Below are positions 15,559 to 26,721 of a stretch of DNA of 41,645 nucleotides, piece after piece (position 1 is the first letter of the stretch; each line of letters begins with the position of its first letter). The position numbers and the translations under genes were made by a program. The DNA lies in assembly GCA_001673575.1 (NCBI GenBank), contig LZME01000114.1, forward strand, positions 1 to 41,645. Reading direction: 5' to 3'. The DNA comes from Mycolicibacter heraklionensis. GTDB lineage: Bacteria > Actinomycetota > Actinomycetes > Mycobacteriales > Mycobacteriaceae. The notes beneath the pieces are model-generated. The model was not told the DNA's origin, did no database searches, and was given only the letters and a program-made list of their open reading frames with translations.

Positions 15559-18312
15559 CTAATCGGCGACGCCGGGTGCCCGCGCATAGCGGGCCAGGGC
15601 CTCGGGAGTGAACACCGCCAACCCCAGCTCGGGGTTGTAGCCGTGAATCTCTTTCACGTCGAGTTCGGCCAGGAAGTACAGAATCTCCTTGGAGATCACC
15701 TGACCGGGAACCAGCACCGGGAAGCCGGGCGGGTACGGCACGACGAAGGTGGTCGAGACCAGGGTCTTGCCGTCGGCGACCCGGCGGCCGGCGTCGCCGA
15801 GCATCACATATTCGCGATCGGACTCCTCATAGCCTGCGTAGAACGCCAATCGCATGTCACCGAATGTGCTGGCACCGCCGGGACGAAACGCGGGGGCGAA
15901 CTCGCTGAAGTCCGGCAGCGGCGGCAGGTCTTCGGTGATCTCAACGGTTTTGCGCTGCTGCAACGCCCGATCTTCGCTGCTGGCCGCCGCCCAGGCCCGG
16001 TCCAGTTCGCCGGCCACCCGGCGCAATGCGTCGAGCAGATAGTGCACGCTGGACCAGGTGACGCCAATGGTGAAGATCAACAGCACAGAGTTGATAGAGG
16101 TCTTGTTGATCTGGATGCCGAAGCGATCCATCAGGACCTTCTCGCGGAACTCGTAGCCGTTCATCCCGGTCTGACCCACGAACAGCGTTACCCGGGTCGG
16201 GTCCAACACGAATTCGTCGGAACGCCAGGCCTCGTTCCACTCCGCCAGCCCGCCCTGGCGGACCTGACGGTAGGAATTGACCGTGGAAGTCCGGAATTCG
16301 TCGGGCACCAGATCGTCCTCATCGAGAATCCGGAACCATTTGTTGATCAGCCGGTCTTTTCGAACCCGGTGGCGAAACACCAGCGCCATGTCGTAAACCC
16401 GCCGGACTATGTCAAACCCTTCGATGTCGACCTGGCGGCGGGCCAGGTCCAGTGAAGCGAGCAGCTGCTGATTCGGTGAGGTGGAGGTGTGGGTCAAAAA
16501 CGCCTCGGCGAACGCATCACGCGCCAGCGCGTTGAAGTCCTTATCCCGGACGTGGATCATCGACGCCTGCCGCAGGGCCGACAGTGACTTGTGCGTGGAG
16601 TGGGTCGCATAGACCCGCACCCGTGCCGAAGGGGCGGGCAGCAGCCGGTGCTCGCTCCACTGGTCGCGATCAATTCCCTCCATGGATTCGCACCACGCTT
16701 GGTACTCGTTGGCATATCGCGGTGAGCCGAGCATGCTCTCCAGGCGTTCGGCGGCAACCATGGCGGTGCGTTGCCGGGCCCACGGCACCGCAGTCGCAAA
16801 CGCGTACCAGGCCTCATCCCAAAGGAAGCAGATGTCCGGCTTGATCGCCAGGACTTCCTCCATCACCCGTTGAGGGTTATAGACAACGCCGTCGAATGTG
16901 CAGTTGGTCAAAGACAACATCCGGACCCGGTGCAGCTGTCCGGCAGCCTCCAGGTCCAGCAACGCCCGCTTGATGGTGTGCAACGACACCGCGCCATATA
17001 TCGCCGTAGGCGCCAACGGGTAGGCGTCCAGATACATCGGATAAGCACCGGCCAGCACCAGGCTGTAGTGATGCGACTTGTGACAGTTCCGGTCGATCAG
17101 CACGATGTCACCGGGCCGGGTCAACGCCTGCCCCACGATCTTGTTGGCCGTCGAGGTCCCGTTGGTGACGAAGTAGGTATGGTCGGCGTTCCAGGTCTTG
17201 GCGGCCTTGTTCATCGCCACCCGGATAGTGCCGTGGGGGTCCAGTAGCGAGTCCAACCCGCCGGAAGTCGACGAGGTTTCGGCCATGAAGATGTTGCGGC
17301 CGTAGAACTCCCCCATGTCCTGCAGCGAGCGGGAATTGAAGATGCTGGCGCCGCGCGCCACCGGCAACGCGTGGAACTGACCGACCGGCTCGGCAGCGTA
17401 AGCCCGCAACGCATCGAAATACGGTGTGGCGTAGCGTTTCCGGATGCCGGCCAGCACCGTGCTGTGCAGATCGGTGACGTCGTTGAGCCGGTAGAAGGTG
17501 CGGTCGTAGACGTCGGGTTCTGCCTCGGTGTCCGCGGCGATTGATTCGTCAGTCAGCATGTACAGGTCGATGTGGGGACGCAGCAGCCGCATCCATTCGC
17601 CGCACTCGATTGCATCGTGGCTGCCATCGACGACTCCCGCGTCGTCGTTGGCGCCCAAAAGTGTGTTCATCAACGGGACCCGGTCGCGCGATCGCAGCGG
17701 AAGGTCATGCCGCACGATCGCCGCCTGAATCTCACCGTTGAGCGCTACGGCAGTGATGGCGTCCTCGACGCTGGAAGCCACCAACAGCTCGATCTGCACG
17801 TCATCGTCGACGTTACGCAGTGCGCGAAGGCTTTCCGCCAGGCTTTCCGGTGCTTCAGGCGGCGAGTCGTCGGCCAGCAGCACGGTGTAGAACTGCTGCC
17901 GCCGGGCCTGTGCCACCAATTCCTGATCGGCCAACGGTGAACCGATGTCGAACAACGCCGCCCGGTCCCCATAGTCCGACAGCAGCCGCACCACCAGCGA
18001 TACCTGCTCGGTCAGCGACACCGTCGCCATGCCTTCGAGGTAGTTGCGAAACGCCGTCAGCCTTCCCGCGCCGGGGAACAACCAATATCGCTCGTAGGCC
18101 GCCAGTCGTTGCATCAGGCGCTTGACCTGCGCATATTGATGGGTGGTATCCATGCCGGCGCGGTCGACCGCAGCCAACTCCCGACACGCGTCGTCCAGCA
18201 GGTTCCAGGTGTCCACCCGTGAATACGACGGGTTCGCCACCGCCGCCAACGCCGATACTCTCAGTCTCCGATTCCGTGCGTCCCAATCTTGGCCCATGGG
18301 GCCAGTCTGCAT
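15559..18312 (-). CDS. Large PLP-dependent Orn/Lys/Arg decarboxylase-family protein (Rv2531c type)
   Basis: 917-residue protein of the fold I pyridoxal-phosphate decarboxylase family, related to Rv2531c, annotated in M. tuberculosis as an amino-acid decarboxylase. The N-terminal ~300 residues contain a response-regulator-like wing region. The PLP domain starts near MAETSSTSGGLDSLLDPHG and VTNGTSTANKI. The catalytic lysine is K575 in THSTHKSLSALRQASMIH, and the cofactor aspartate is in FLWDEAWYAF. The C-terminal domain ends in PPGFPVLVPGQVISKEI, typical of the family. Substrate (arginine, lysine, ornithine or other) cannot be told from the sequence. It lies 71 bases after nusB on the same strand. 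The small gene Rv2532c, which separates the two in M. tuberculosis, is absent. Confidence 0.93.
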   Translation of the reverse strand: MQTGPMGQDWDARNRRLRVSALAAVANPSYSRVDTWNLLDDACRELAAVDRAGMDTTHQYAQVKRLMQRLAAYERYWLFPGAGRLTAFRNYLEGMATVSLTEQVSLVVRLLSDYGDRAALFDIGSPLADQELVAQARRQQFYTVLLADDSPPEAPESLAESLRALRNVDDDVQIELLVASSVEDAITAVALNGEIQAAIVRHDLPLRSRDRVPLMNTLLGANDDAGVVDGSHDAIECGEWMRLLRPHIDLYMLTDESIAADTEAEPDVYDRTFYRLNDVTDLHSTVLAGIRKRYATPYFDALRAYAAEPVGQFHALPVARGASIFNSRSLQDMGEFYGRNIFMAETSSTSGGLDSLLDPHGTIRVAMNKAAKTWNADHTYFVTNGTSTANKIVGQALTRPGDIVLIDRNCHKSHHYSLVLAGAYPMYLDAYPLAPTAIYGAVSLHTIKRALLDLEAAGQLHRVRMLSLTNCTFDGVVYNPQRVMEEVLAIKPDICFLWDEAWYAFATAVPWARQRTAMVAAERLESMLGSPRYANEYQAWCESMEGIDRDQWSEHRLLPAPSARVRVYATHSTHKSLSALRQASMIHVRDKDFNALARDAFAEAFLTHTSTSPNQQLLASLDLARRQVDIEGFDIVRRVYDMALVFRHRVRKDRLINKWFRILDEDDLVPDEFRTSTVNSYRQVRQGGLAEWNEAWRSDEFVLDPTRVTLFVGQTGMNGYEFREKVLMDRFGIQINKTSINSVLLIFTIGVTWSSVHYLLDALRRVAGELDRAWAAASSEDRALQQRKTVEITEDLPPLPDFSEFAPAFRPGGASTFGDMRLAFYAGYEESDREYVMLGDAGRRVADGKTLVSTTFVVPYPPGFPVLVPGQVISKEILYFLAELDVKEIHGYNPELGLAVFTPEALARYARAPGVAD

Positions 18313-18383
18313 GATCTTGACGCGGCCTGGCCGGTTTAGCGGCCCCCGGCCCCTCAGCCGGCAGGCTCGCGAGAGCGCGGCGA

Positions 18384-18905
18384 TCAGTCCTGCGGGGTGG
18401 CTTCGGAGTCGGGCTCACCGGATGCGGCCGCAGGTTCAGTCGCCCCGCGAACGGCCAGCGACGCGGCCCGCAGCTGCGGGGTCACCAGCATCACCTGGCC
18501 GAGCACGCCGTTGACGAATCCGGGCGAGTCGTCGGTGGACAATTCCTTGGCCAGCTTGACCGCTTCGTCCACGGCGACCGGCTCCGGGACGTCGTCGGCG
18601 TGCAGCAACTCCCAGATCGCCACCCGCAGGATCGCCCGGTCCACGGCCGGCAGCCGCTCCAGTTTCCAGCCCTGCAGGTGCGAGGTGATCAGGTCGTCGA
18701 TGTGGGCGGCGTGCTCGGTGACCCCCTTGGCCACCGTCACGGTGTACGGGTGCAGCGGCGACACGTCGGGCTGCTCACTCGCCAGTGCCGTACGCAACTC
18801 CGCACCTTGGGCCGGGGTCAGTCCCCGGGCCTCAGCCTCGAAGAGCACGTCGACGGCACGCTTACGGGCCTGGTGCCGGCCCTTTACCGGCTTGCCAGCG
18901 GGCAT
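18384..18905 (-). CDS. nusB: Transcription antitermination factor NusB
   Basis: 173-residue all-helical RNA-binding protein that joins NusE (S10) on boxA RNA during rRNA antitermination. Typical segments are [20 protein letters not shown] at the N-terminus and [20 protein letters not shown] followed by [21 protein letters not shown] and VNGVLG. The C-terminal tail after residue about 150 is low-complexity and poorly conserved, as in mycobacterial NusB. The start is the ATG at 18905 (MPAGKPVKG), two bases after the efp stop. The frame remains open far upstream inside efp, but that stretch is a glycine/arginine-rich shadow. Same-strand order efp-nusB is conserved in mycobacteria. Confidence 0.96.
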   Translation of the reverse strand: MPAGKPVKGRHQARKRAVDVLFEAEARGLTPAQGAELRTALASEQPDVSPLHPYTVTVAKGVTEHAAHIDDLITSHLQGWKLERLPAVDRAILRVAIWELLHADDVPEPVAVDEAVKLAKELSTDDSPGFVNGVLGQVMLVTPQLRAASLAVRGATEPAAASGEPDSEATPQD

Positions 18906-18907
18906 GG

Positions 18908-19471
18908 TCAGGAGTTGACCCGTCCCAGGTAGCTGCCGTCGCGGGTGTCGACCTTCAGCTTGTCCCCGGTGTTGATGAACAGCGGCACGTTGATCTGGGC
19001 GCCGGTCTCCATGGTGGCCGGCTTCGTGCCCGCGCTCGACCGATCGCCCTGCAGCCCGGGCTCGGTGTGGGTGACCTCCAGCTCGACGCTGACCGGCAGC
19101 TCCAGGTACAGCGGCACTCCGTTGTGGAAGGCGATCTGTACCAGCATGCTCTCCAGCAGGTAGTTCGCCGAGTCGCCGACCAGCGATTCGGGCAGCGGGT
19201 GCTGCTCGTAGTCCTCGCTGTCCATGAACACGAAGTCGTTGCCGTCGCGGTACAGGTAGGTGGCGTCGCGGCGGTCGACGGTGGCGGTCTCCACCTTCAC
19301 GCCGGCGTTGTAGGTCTTGTCCACGACCTTGCCCGACACTACGTTCTTGAGCTTGGTGCGCACGAAGGCCGGACCCTTGCCCGGCTTGACGTGCTGAAAC
19401 TCGGTGATCTGCCACAGCTGGCCGTCGATCACCAATACCAGTCCGTTTTTGAAGTCAGCAGTTGAAGCCAC
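18908..19471 (-). CDS. efp: Translation elongation factor P
   Basis: 187-residue EF-P, which relieves ribosome stalling at consecutive prolines. Domain I has the KOW-like loop [17 protein letters not shown], with the tip lysine K32. Domains II and III are complete, ending in [19 protein letters not shown]. The start codon is GTG at 19471 ([10 protein letters not shown]), with AGGAGA about 11 bases upstream overlapping the pepQ stop. No genes for known EF-P lysine-modifying enzymes (EpmA/EpmB type) are in the window. The gene lies 15 bases after pepQ and 2 bases before nusB, so the three form a transcription unit. Confidence 0.98.
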   Translation of the reverse strand: MASTADFKNGLVLVIDGQLWQITEFQHVKPGKGPAFVRTKLKNVVSGKVVDKTYNAGVKVETATVDRRDATYLYRDGNDFVFMDSEDYEQHPLPESLVGDSANYLLESMLVQIAFHNGVPLYLELPVSVELEVTHTEPGLQGDRSSAGTKPATMETGAQINVPLFINTGDKLKVDTRDGSYLGRVNS

Positions 19472-19486
19472 GGTCGTTCACGTCTC

Positions 19487-20608
19487 CTAGAGAATGGTCA
19501 GTTCCTTGGGGAACCGAGTCAGCAGGTCCGGGGCCTGCCCGGCAGTATCAGCGACCACGAGCGTGTCCTCGATACGGACCCCGCCACGATCAGCCAGATA
19601 GACGCCGGGCTCTACGGTCACCACAGCACCGGCAAGCAGTGTACCGTCGGCCGCCGCGTTGATTCCGGGCGCTTCGTGAATCCGCAACCCGACCCCGTGG
19701 CCGAGGCCGTGACCGAACGTCTTGCCGTAGCCGGCCTCGGCGATCACGGTGCGCGCGGCGGCGTCCACCGCGCGCAGTTGCGCACCCGGTTGCAGCGCCT
19801 CTCGGCCGGCCCGCTGCGCCGCCTCCACCACCTGATAGATCTCCCGCTGCCAGTCCGCGGGCTGCCCCAGCACGAAGGTACGGGTCATGTCGGAGTGGTA
19901 GCCGGCCACCAGGGCGCCGAAGTCGATCTTGACGAAGTCACCGGCGGCCAGCACCGCGTCGGTGGGTCGGTGATGCGGAATCGCCGAATTGGGACCCGCG
20001 GCCACGATCGTCTCGAACGACGCGGCGTCGGCGCCGTGGTCGAGCATCAGCGCTTCCAGCTCCCGGCGGACCTCGCGTTCGGTGCGCCCCGGCCGCAGGC
20101 CGCCGCGTTCCACCAGGTCACCCAGGGCTGCGTCGGCCGCCTCGCAGGCGCGTCGCAGCAGGTCCACTTCGCCGGCGTCTTTGACCTCGCGCAGTGTCTC
20201 CACGGTGTTCGAGGCCCGGACCAGCTCGACGGGACTGTCCGCGTCGGCCACTGCTGCCTCGGCCTGCATGGCCGCCGAAAGGGCGTCGAATCCGTCCACG
20301 GTCACCACGTGGGCTTCGAAACCGACCCGGCGCGCCCCGGCCGCCGCGGCCTGGATGAGGAGGTGGCGGGCCCCGGTGCGTTCGATCGCAACCTGCAGGT
20401 CGGGGGCCTGTCGGGCAGCCTGTGTCCGGTAGCGGCCATCGGTCGCCAACACCGCCGGCCGCTCGTCCGCATAGACCAGCAGCGCCCCGGCCGAACCGGT
20501 GAATCCGGACAGATAACGCACGTTGATCAGGTCGGTGACCAGCATCGCGTCCAGGTCGGCGGCGCCGAGAGCGGCAGTCAGACGCGCCCGACGGGAGGAA
20601 TGTGTCAC
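19487..20608 (-). CDS. pepQ: Xaa-Pro aminopeptidase / dipeptidase, M24 family
   Basis: 373-residue pita-bread metallopeptidase of the aminopeptidase P/prolidase class. The five metal ligands are visible in order: the aspartates in KIDFGA and YHSDMTRTF, the histidine in FGHGLGHGVGLRIHEAP, and the glutamates in VTVEPGVYL and GVRIEDTLVV. The N-terminal creatinase-like domain occupies about residues 1-135. The start is GTG at 20608 (MTHSSRRARL). A -10 element TACCGT lies eight bases upstream, which suggests a leaderless or nearly leaderless transcript. It leads the pepQ-efp-nusB unit and diverges from the four-helix membrane protein gene 33 bases away. Confidence 0.95.
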   Translation of the reverse strand: MTHSSRRARLTAALGAADLDAMLVTDLINVRYLSGFTGSAGALLVYADERPAVLATDGRYRTQAARQAPDLQVAIERTGARHLLIQAAAAGARRVGFEAHVVTVDGFDALSAAMQAEAAVADADSPVELVRASNTVETLREVKDAGEVDLLRRACEAADAALGDLVERGGLRPGRTEREVRRELEALMLDHGADAASFETIVAAGPNSAIPHHRPTDAVLAAGDFVKIDFGALVAGYHSDMTRTFVLGQPADWQREIYQVVEAAQRAGREALQPGAQLRAVDAAARTVIAEAGYGKTFGHGLGHGVGLRIHEAPGINAAADGTLLAGAVVTVEPGVYLADRGGVRIEDTLVVADTAGQAPDLLTRFPKELTIL

Positions 20609-20616
20609 GCGGTGTG

Positions 20617-20622
20617 ACGGTA
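20617..20622 (-). promoter_or_regulatory. -10 element of pepQ
   Basis: Minus-strand TACCGT (TANNNT) eight bases before the pepQ GTG. It lies five bases from the -10 element of the divergent gene on the other strand, so the two promoters are back to back with overlapping upstream regions. Confidence 0.45.
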
Positions 20623-20627
20623 CTCGC

Positions 20628-20633
20628 TACGCT
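20628..20633 (+). promoter_or_regulatory. -10 element of the divergent membrane-protein gene
   Basis: TACGCT (TANNNT) eight bases before the ATG at 20642, with no Shine-Dalgarno in between, which suggests a leaderless or very short leader. Confidence 0.45.
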
Positions 20634-21315
20634 GTGGCCCCATGAGCAAGTGGTTTCTGCGCGGGCTGGTGTTCGCTGCACTGATGGTCGTGGTCCGCCT
20701 CATCCAGGGGGTGCTGATCAACGCCTTCGAGGCGCAGGCCGGTCTGATCAGCCTGGCGTTGATGATCTTGTTCGCGATCGCGGTGTTCGTCTGGGGCCGT
20801 TCCGATGGCCGCGAGGACGCCAAAGCCAACGCCGACCCGGACCGGCGCGCTGACCTCGCGATGACCTGGCTGGGCGCCGGGCTGATCGCCGGGCTGCTCA
20901 GCGGGTTCGTCTCGTGGCTCATCGGCCAGTTCGACAAGGCGCTCTACATCAGCACCTTCTTCAACGAGCTGACCAGCTTCGCTGCCTTCACCGCGTTGCT
21001 GGTGTTCGTGGTGGCGGTGGCCGCGGTGGCGCTCGGGCGCCGCGCCATCGACAAGGAGTACGAGAAGCACCCGGAACGCCGGCCGGTCCCGGCCGCCGCG
21101 GAGGAGAGCCAGCCGGCGACCGACGTGTTCGCCACCGTCGGCGCTCCCGCGCTGGCCGCCGAAGAGACCGGCGCCGTGCAGACCGAAGCCGCCGCGCCGG
21201 CTTCCGACGCGACACTGGCCGGCCCGTCGGCCGGCTTCACCACCGAAGAGTTCCCGGCCGACACCGACGCCACCACCGAGTTCCCCGTGATCGAGGACAA
21301 CGGCGGCGCCGAGGC

Positions 21316-23485
<2,170 letters not shown>

Positions 23486-23543
23486 CACCGCCACCGACGA
23501 TGCGGAGCGGAGCGACGCGGAGAAGGGGCGGCGTACATACGGT

Positions 23544-24761
23544 CTACCCCGAGGCCCGTTCCTGGTCGCCCGCCGGCACCCGGTCGGCCACCGAACGCCG
23601 GTAGGCCTCGATGTTGCGCCGGGTCTCGGTCAGCGAGTCGCCGCCGAACTTGTCCAGCGCGGCGCGGGCCAGTACCAACGCCACCATGGCTTCGGCCACC
23701 ACGCCGGCGGCCGGCACCGCGCACACATCGGAGCGTTGATGGATTGCGACGGCTTCCTCACCGGTGGCCATGTCGACGGTGGCCAGGGCGCGCGGCACCG
23801 TGGAGATCGGCTTCATCGCCGCACGCACCCGCAACGGCAGACCGTTGGTCATACCCCCCTCGAGCCCGCCGGCCCGATTGGTGGAGCGCACCACCCCGTC
23901 GGGTCCGGGGTACATCTCGTCGTGGGCCGCGCTGCCGCGCCGGCGGGCGGTGGTGAAACCGTCGCCGATCTCGACGCCCTTGATCGCCTGGATGCCCATG
24001 ATCGCGGCAGCCAGTTGACTGTCGAGCCGATCATCACCGCTGATGAAGGAGCCCAGACCGATCGGCAGGCCCGACACGACCACCTCGACCACACCGCCCA
24101 GGGTGTCGCCGTCGGCCTTGGCCGCCTCGATCTCGGCGATCATGGATTCCTGGGCGCCGGCGTCGAAGGCACGCACCGGGCTGGCGTCGATGGCGGCCAG
24201 GTCGGACGGTTGCGGCACCGGACCGTCGTACGGGTCGGAGGCGCCGATCGAGATCACGTGGGAGATCACCTGAACGCCCAGCGCCTGGTCCAGGAAGGCC
24301 CGCGCGATGGTGCCCGCGGTGACGCGGGCGGCCGTCTCGCGTGCGCTGGCACGTTCGAGTACCGGGCGGGCGTCGTCGAAACCGTATTTGAGCATGCCGG
24401 CGAAGTCGGCGTGGCCGGGCCGTGGCCGGGTCAGCGGCGCATTGCGGGCTCCGCCCTCGCTGTCGAGCACCGCCGGATCGACCGGATCGGTCGACATCAC
24501 CGTCTCCCACTTGGGCCATTCGGTGTTGCCGATCTCGACGGCGATCGGGCCGCCCAGGGTGATCCCGTGCCGCACCCCCGACAGCACGGTGACCGCGTCG
24601 GCCTCGAACTTCATCCGGGCCCCGCGGCCATAGCCCAGGCGTCGGCGAGCGAGCTGATCGGCGATGTCAGTCGAGGTGACGGCCACTCCGGCGACCATGC
24701 CCTCGACCATTGCCACCAACGCGCGACCGTGCGATTCCCCGGCAGTTATCCAACGCAACAC
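23544..24761 (-). CDS. aroC: Chorismate synthase
   Basis: 405-residue FMN-dependent enzyme that makes chorismate from EPSP. The N-terminal signature is [14 protein letters not shown], with [29 protein letters not shown] and [21 protein letters not shown]; the third signature is [20 protein letters not shown]. The start is the GTG at 24761 ([10 protein letters not shown]), supported by GGGAAG nine bases upstream and by the mycobacterial family length (about 400). An in-frame ATG at 24770 and a longer open frame to 24821 exist but put the start inside or before the Shine-Dalgarno. First gene of the aro run on this strand. The 24762-24885 stretch upstream holds nothing recognisable. Confidence 0.97.
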   Translation of the reverse strand: MLRWITAGESHGRALVAMVEGMVAGVAVTSTDIADQLARRRLGYGRGARMKFEADAVTVLSGVRHGITLGGPIAVEIGNTEWPKWETVMSTDPVDPAVLDSEGGARNAPLTRPRPGHADFAGMLKYGFDDARPVLERASARETAARVTAGTIARAFLDQALGVQVISHVISIGASDPYDGPVPQPSDLAAIDASPVRAFDAGAQESMIAEIEAAKADGDTLGGVVEVVVSGLPIGLGSFISGDDRLDSQLAAAIMGIQAIKGVEIGDGFTTARRRGSAAHDEMYPGPDGVVRSTNRAGGLEGGMTNGLPLRVRAAMKPISTVPRALATVDMATGEEAVAIHQRSDVCAVPAAGVVAEAMVALVLARAALDKFGGDSLTETRRNIEAYRRSVADRVPAGDQERASG

Positions 24762-24885
24762 GTGTCCCATCTTCCCATGCCGGTCAGGCCCGCCCGGGCT
24801 TGGAGGAGTTAACGGTTGCACACACAGGCTGCTCAGTGCAGCGACAACCGGGATTCGATCTCGGCTCGAGACCCGTCAGCCGGGT

Positions 24886-25293
24886 TCAGGAACCGTTTTT
24901 GAGGATCAGGTAGGTGACGGCGTCGCGGCCGTTGCTCGGCGAGGTCACCGCATTGAGCTGACTACCGGCGTTGCCGACCACCCCGTCGAGGATCTGGTCG
25001 AAGTCCTCCGCGGAGGTCTCCGGGTCGATCAGCACTAACGGCGATTCACCCGGCGGGACAGCGGAACTCGGGTCCAGCAGGTAGCCGCCGAAGGAGTCCG
25101 CGTTGGCGGCCGAGGTCTGCGCAAACAGGTCCAGCCACTGCACGGTGGCGTCGTTTCCTTCGGCGCTGGACAGCTGAATCGCCGGAACCTGCACGTCAGG
25201 CAAGGACGGTGATGCCATGTTGCTGGCAAGGACAATGCCGCCACCAGCGGCAACCGCGGCAGCTGCCACGCCCCCAATTACAGCTCGCTTCAC
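24886..25293 (-). CDS. Small exported protein of unknown function
   Basis: 135-residue protein, not recognised as any named family. It begins with a signal-like segment (VKRAVIGGVAAAAVAAGGGI) and continues LASNMASPSLPDVQVPAIQL, then a soluble acidic part containing LDPSSAVPPGESPLVLIDPE and ending VTYLILKNGS. From memory, the phrase PDVQVPAIQL resembles N-terminal regions of small mycobacterial exported proteins; this cannot be checked here. I chose the GTG at 25293 because GAGGGG lies six bases upstream; the GTG at 25299 would leave no spacing. It has its own promoter (25343-25371). It sits between aroC and a prepilin peptidase, where M. tuberculosis carries unrelated genes, so it is likely lineage specific. 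Confidence 0.75.
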   Translation of the reverse strand: MKRAVIGGVAAAAVAAGGGIVLASNMASPSLPDVQVPAIQLSSAEGNDATVQWLDLFAQTSAANADSFGGYLLDPSSAVPPGESPLVLIDPETSAEDFDQILDGVVGNAGSQLNAVTSPSNGRDAVTYLILKNGS

Positions 25294-25342
25294 GGTCACC
25301 CCCTCTGGCTACGCACCGGTCAGCAGCAGTTCAATACGGCCG

Positions 25343-25371
25343 ATGCTACCTAATAATGGGCTGAGCGGCAA
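25343..25371 (-). promoter_or_regulatory. -35/-10 promoter for the small exported protein gene
   Basis: Minus-strand TTGCCG (25366-25371), a 17-base spacer and TAGCAT (25343-25348). This gives a start near 25336 and a leader of about 43 bases that contains the GAGGGG Shine-Dalgarno. It is the best bipartite promoter I found by eye in the window. Confidence 0.55.
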
Positions 25372-25454
25372 ACGTTTCCTGACAAGGTCACACTCGAGGT
25401 TAATTTACGTTCCCTGAGCATTAGACCGCTGAACGGCCGCCGGCACGCACCCGG

Positions 25455-25883
25455 TCAGCACGTGCCTAAGCCCGCCGCCAGGGCGCTGGCCAGGCACATC
25501 GACGGTCCGTGCGGCACCGTGCGTCCGCGGCCCGCGGTCGCCATGAACAACCCCGACAACCCGGTCAGCAGCGGTGCGGCCAGCGCGGCCAGCAGCCACA
25601 CGTCGGCGCCGAAGGAACCGGTCAGCGCCCCCAGTGCGACGGCCAGCTTGACATCGCCGGCACCCAATCCGGCCGGGGCGATCAGATGAACGGCCAGATA
25701 GACCCCGGTCAGAGCCGCCGCGCCGGCCAGCGCCGCCGGTCCTCGGCCAACCGTGGCAGCCGCCGCCGGAACCAGCACCGCAGCGGGCAGCGTCAACCAA
25801 TTCGGCAGTCGGCGCTGACGGATGTCGTAGCCGCTCAGCAGCGTCAGCCACGCCAACACCGAACCCGCCGCCACCAGTTCCAT
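25455..25883 (-). CDS. A24-family prepilin peptidase (GxGD aspartyl protease), orphan
   Basis: 142-residue hydrophobic protein of the TadV/CpaA-like type, at the place of Rv2551c. It has the first catalytic aspartate in SGYDIRQRRLPN and the second in the GxGD motif GLGAGDVKLAVALG, with membrane segments between and after (AALAGAAALTGVYLAVHLIA and LLAALAAPLLTGLSGLF). This minimal enzyme lacks the N-methylating domain of PilD. No pilin, secretion ATPase or Tad gene is in the window, so its substrate must be encoded elsewhere, or is not a pilin. The ATG at 25883 lies 10 bases after the aroE stop, in the same transcription unit. Confidence 0.88.
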   Translation of the reverse strand: MELVAAGSVLAWLTLLSGYDIRQRRLPNWLTLPAAVLVPAAAATVGRGPAALAGAAALTGVYLAVHLIAPAGLGAGDVKLAVALGALTGSFGADVWLLAALAAPLLTGLSGLFMATAGRGRTVPHGPSMCLASALAAGLGTC

Positions 25884-25893
25884 GGCGTCATGC

Positions 25894-26721
25894 TCAACCG
25901 AGGTCGGCGACCGCGCAAGTCATCTCCGCGCGGGGCGCGGGCCGACCGGTGAACAGCTCAACCTGGGTGAACGCCTGATGCAGCAGCATCTGCAGGCCGC
26001 TGATCACCGTCCCGCCGGCCGCGCTCACCGCTGTGGCCAGCGGCGTGGGCCACGGGTTGTAGATGGCGTCCAGCAGCACGGGCACACCGGCCAGGACCGG
26101 CGCGTATCGGGCGGCGACGTCGGCCGGCAAGGTGCTGACCACTACCGACGCGGCGGCGGCCGCCGCGGCCAACTCGGGGTCATCGAGTGCGCAGAAGCGA
26201 GCCGGCACACCGACTTCGGTGGCCAACGCCACCACCCGCGCGGCGTTGTCGGCGTTGCGTGCGGCCACCGTGATGTGGCTGGCGCCCAGCTCGGTCAGCG
26301 CCACCACCGCGGCCGGCGCGGTGCCGCCGGAGCCCAGCACGATCGCTGACCCGGACGCCGAACCGAGCGCCCCGCTCACCCCGTCGACGTCGGTGTTGTC
26401 GGCCAACCATCCGGTCGCGGTGCGTACCAGCGTGTTCGCCGAGCCGATGCGTTCGGCACGCCGGGTGCGCTCGTCGGCGAACGCCAAGGCCGCGAACTTG
26501 CCCGGCATGGTGACCGAGACGCCGACCCATTCCGGCCCGAAACCGGCGACCAGCGCCGGCAACTCCTCGGCGCCGCACTCGATGCGTTCATAGGTCCAGT
26601 CCGGCAGGCCGAGCGCCCGGTAGGCCGCCAGGTGCAGTTGCGGTGAGCGCGAGTGGGCGATCGGCGAACCGAGCACCGCGGCCCGACGCCGTCCGGGTTC
26701 AGCGGGAGCTGTCGAGGACAC
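25894..26721 (-). CDS. aroE: Shikimate dehydrogenase
   Basis: 275-residue NADPH-dependent enzyme that reduces 3-dehydroshikimate to shikimate. The substrate domain has VLGSPIAHSRSPQLHLAAYR, with the catalytic lysine in VTMPGKFAALAF and the aspartate in DNTDVDGV. The Rossmann domain has VLGSGGTAPAAVVAL and AARNADNA. The C-terminus has LQMLLHQAFTQVELFTG. The start is GTG at 26721 ([10 protein letters not shown]), giving a 23-base overlap with mltG. It follows mltG and precedes the prepilin peptidase on the same strand. Confidence 0.96.
   Translation of the reverse strand: MSSTAPAEPGRRRAAVLGSPIAHSRSPQLHLAAYRALGLPDWTYERIECGAEELPALVAGFGPEWVGVSVTMPGKFAALAFADERTRRAERIGSANTLVRTATGWLADNTDVDGVSGALGSASGSAIVLGSGGTAPAAVVALTELGASHITVAARNADNAARVVALATEVGVPARFCALDDPELAAAAAAASVVVSTLPADVAARYAPVLAGVPVLLDAIYNPWPTPLATAVSAAGGTVISGLQMLLHQAFTQVELFTGRPAPRAEMTCAVADLG

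Noticed and set aside
18906..19415. 170-codon N-terminal extension of nusB through efp
   Set aside because: The extension is Arg/Gly-rich shadow of efp; NusB homology starts at the ATG at 18905.
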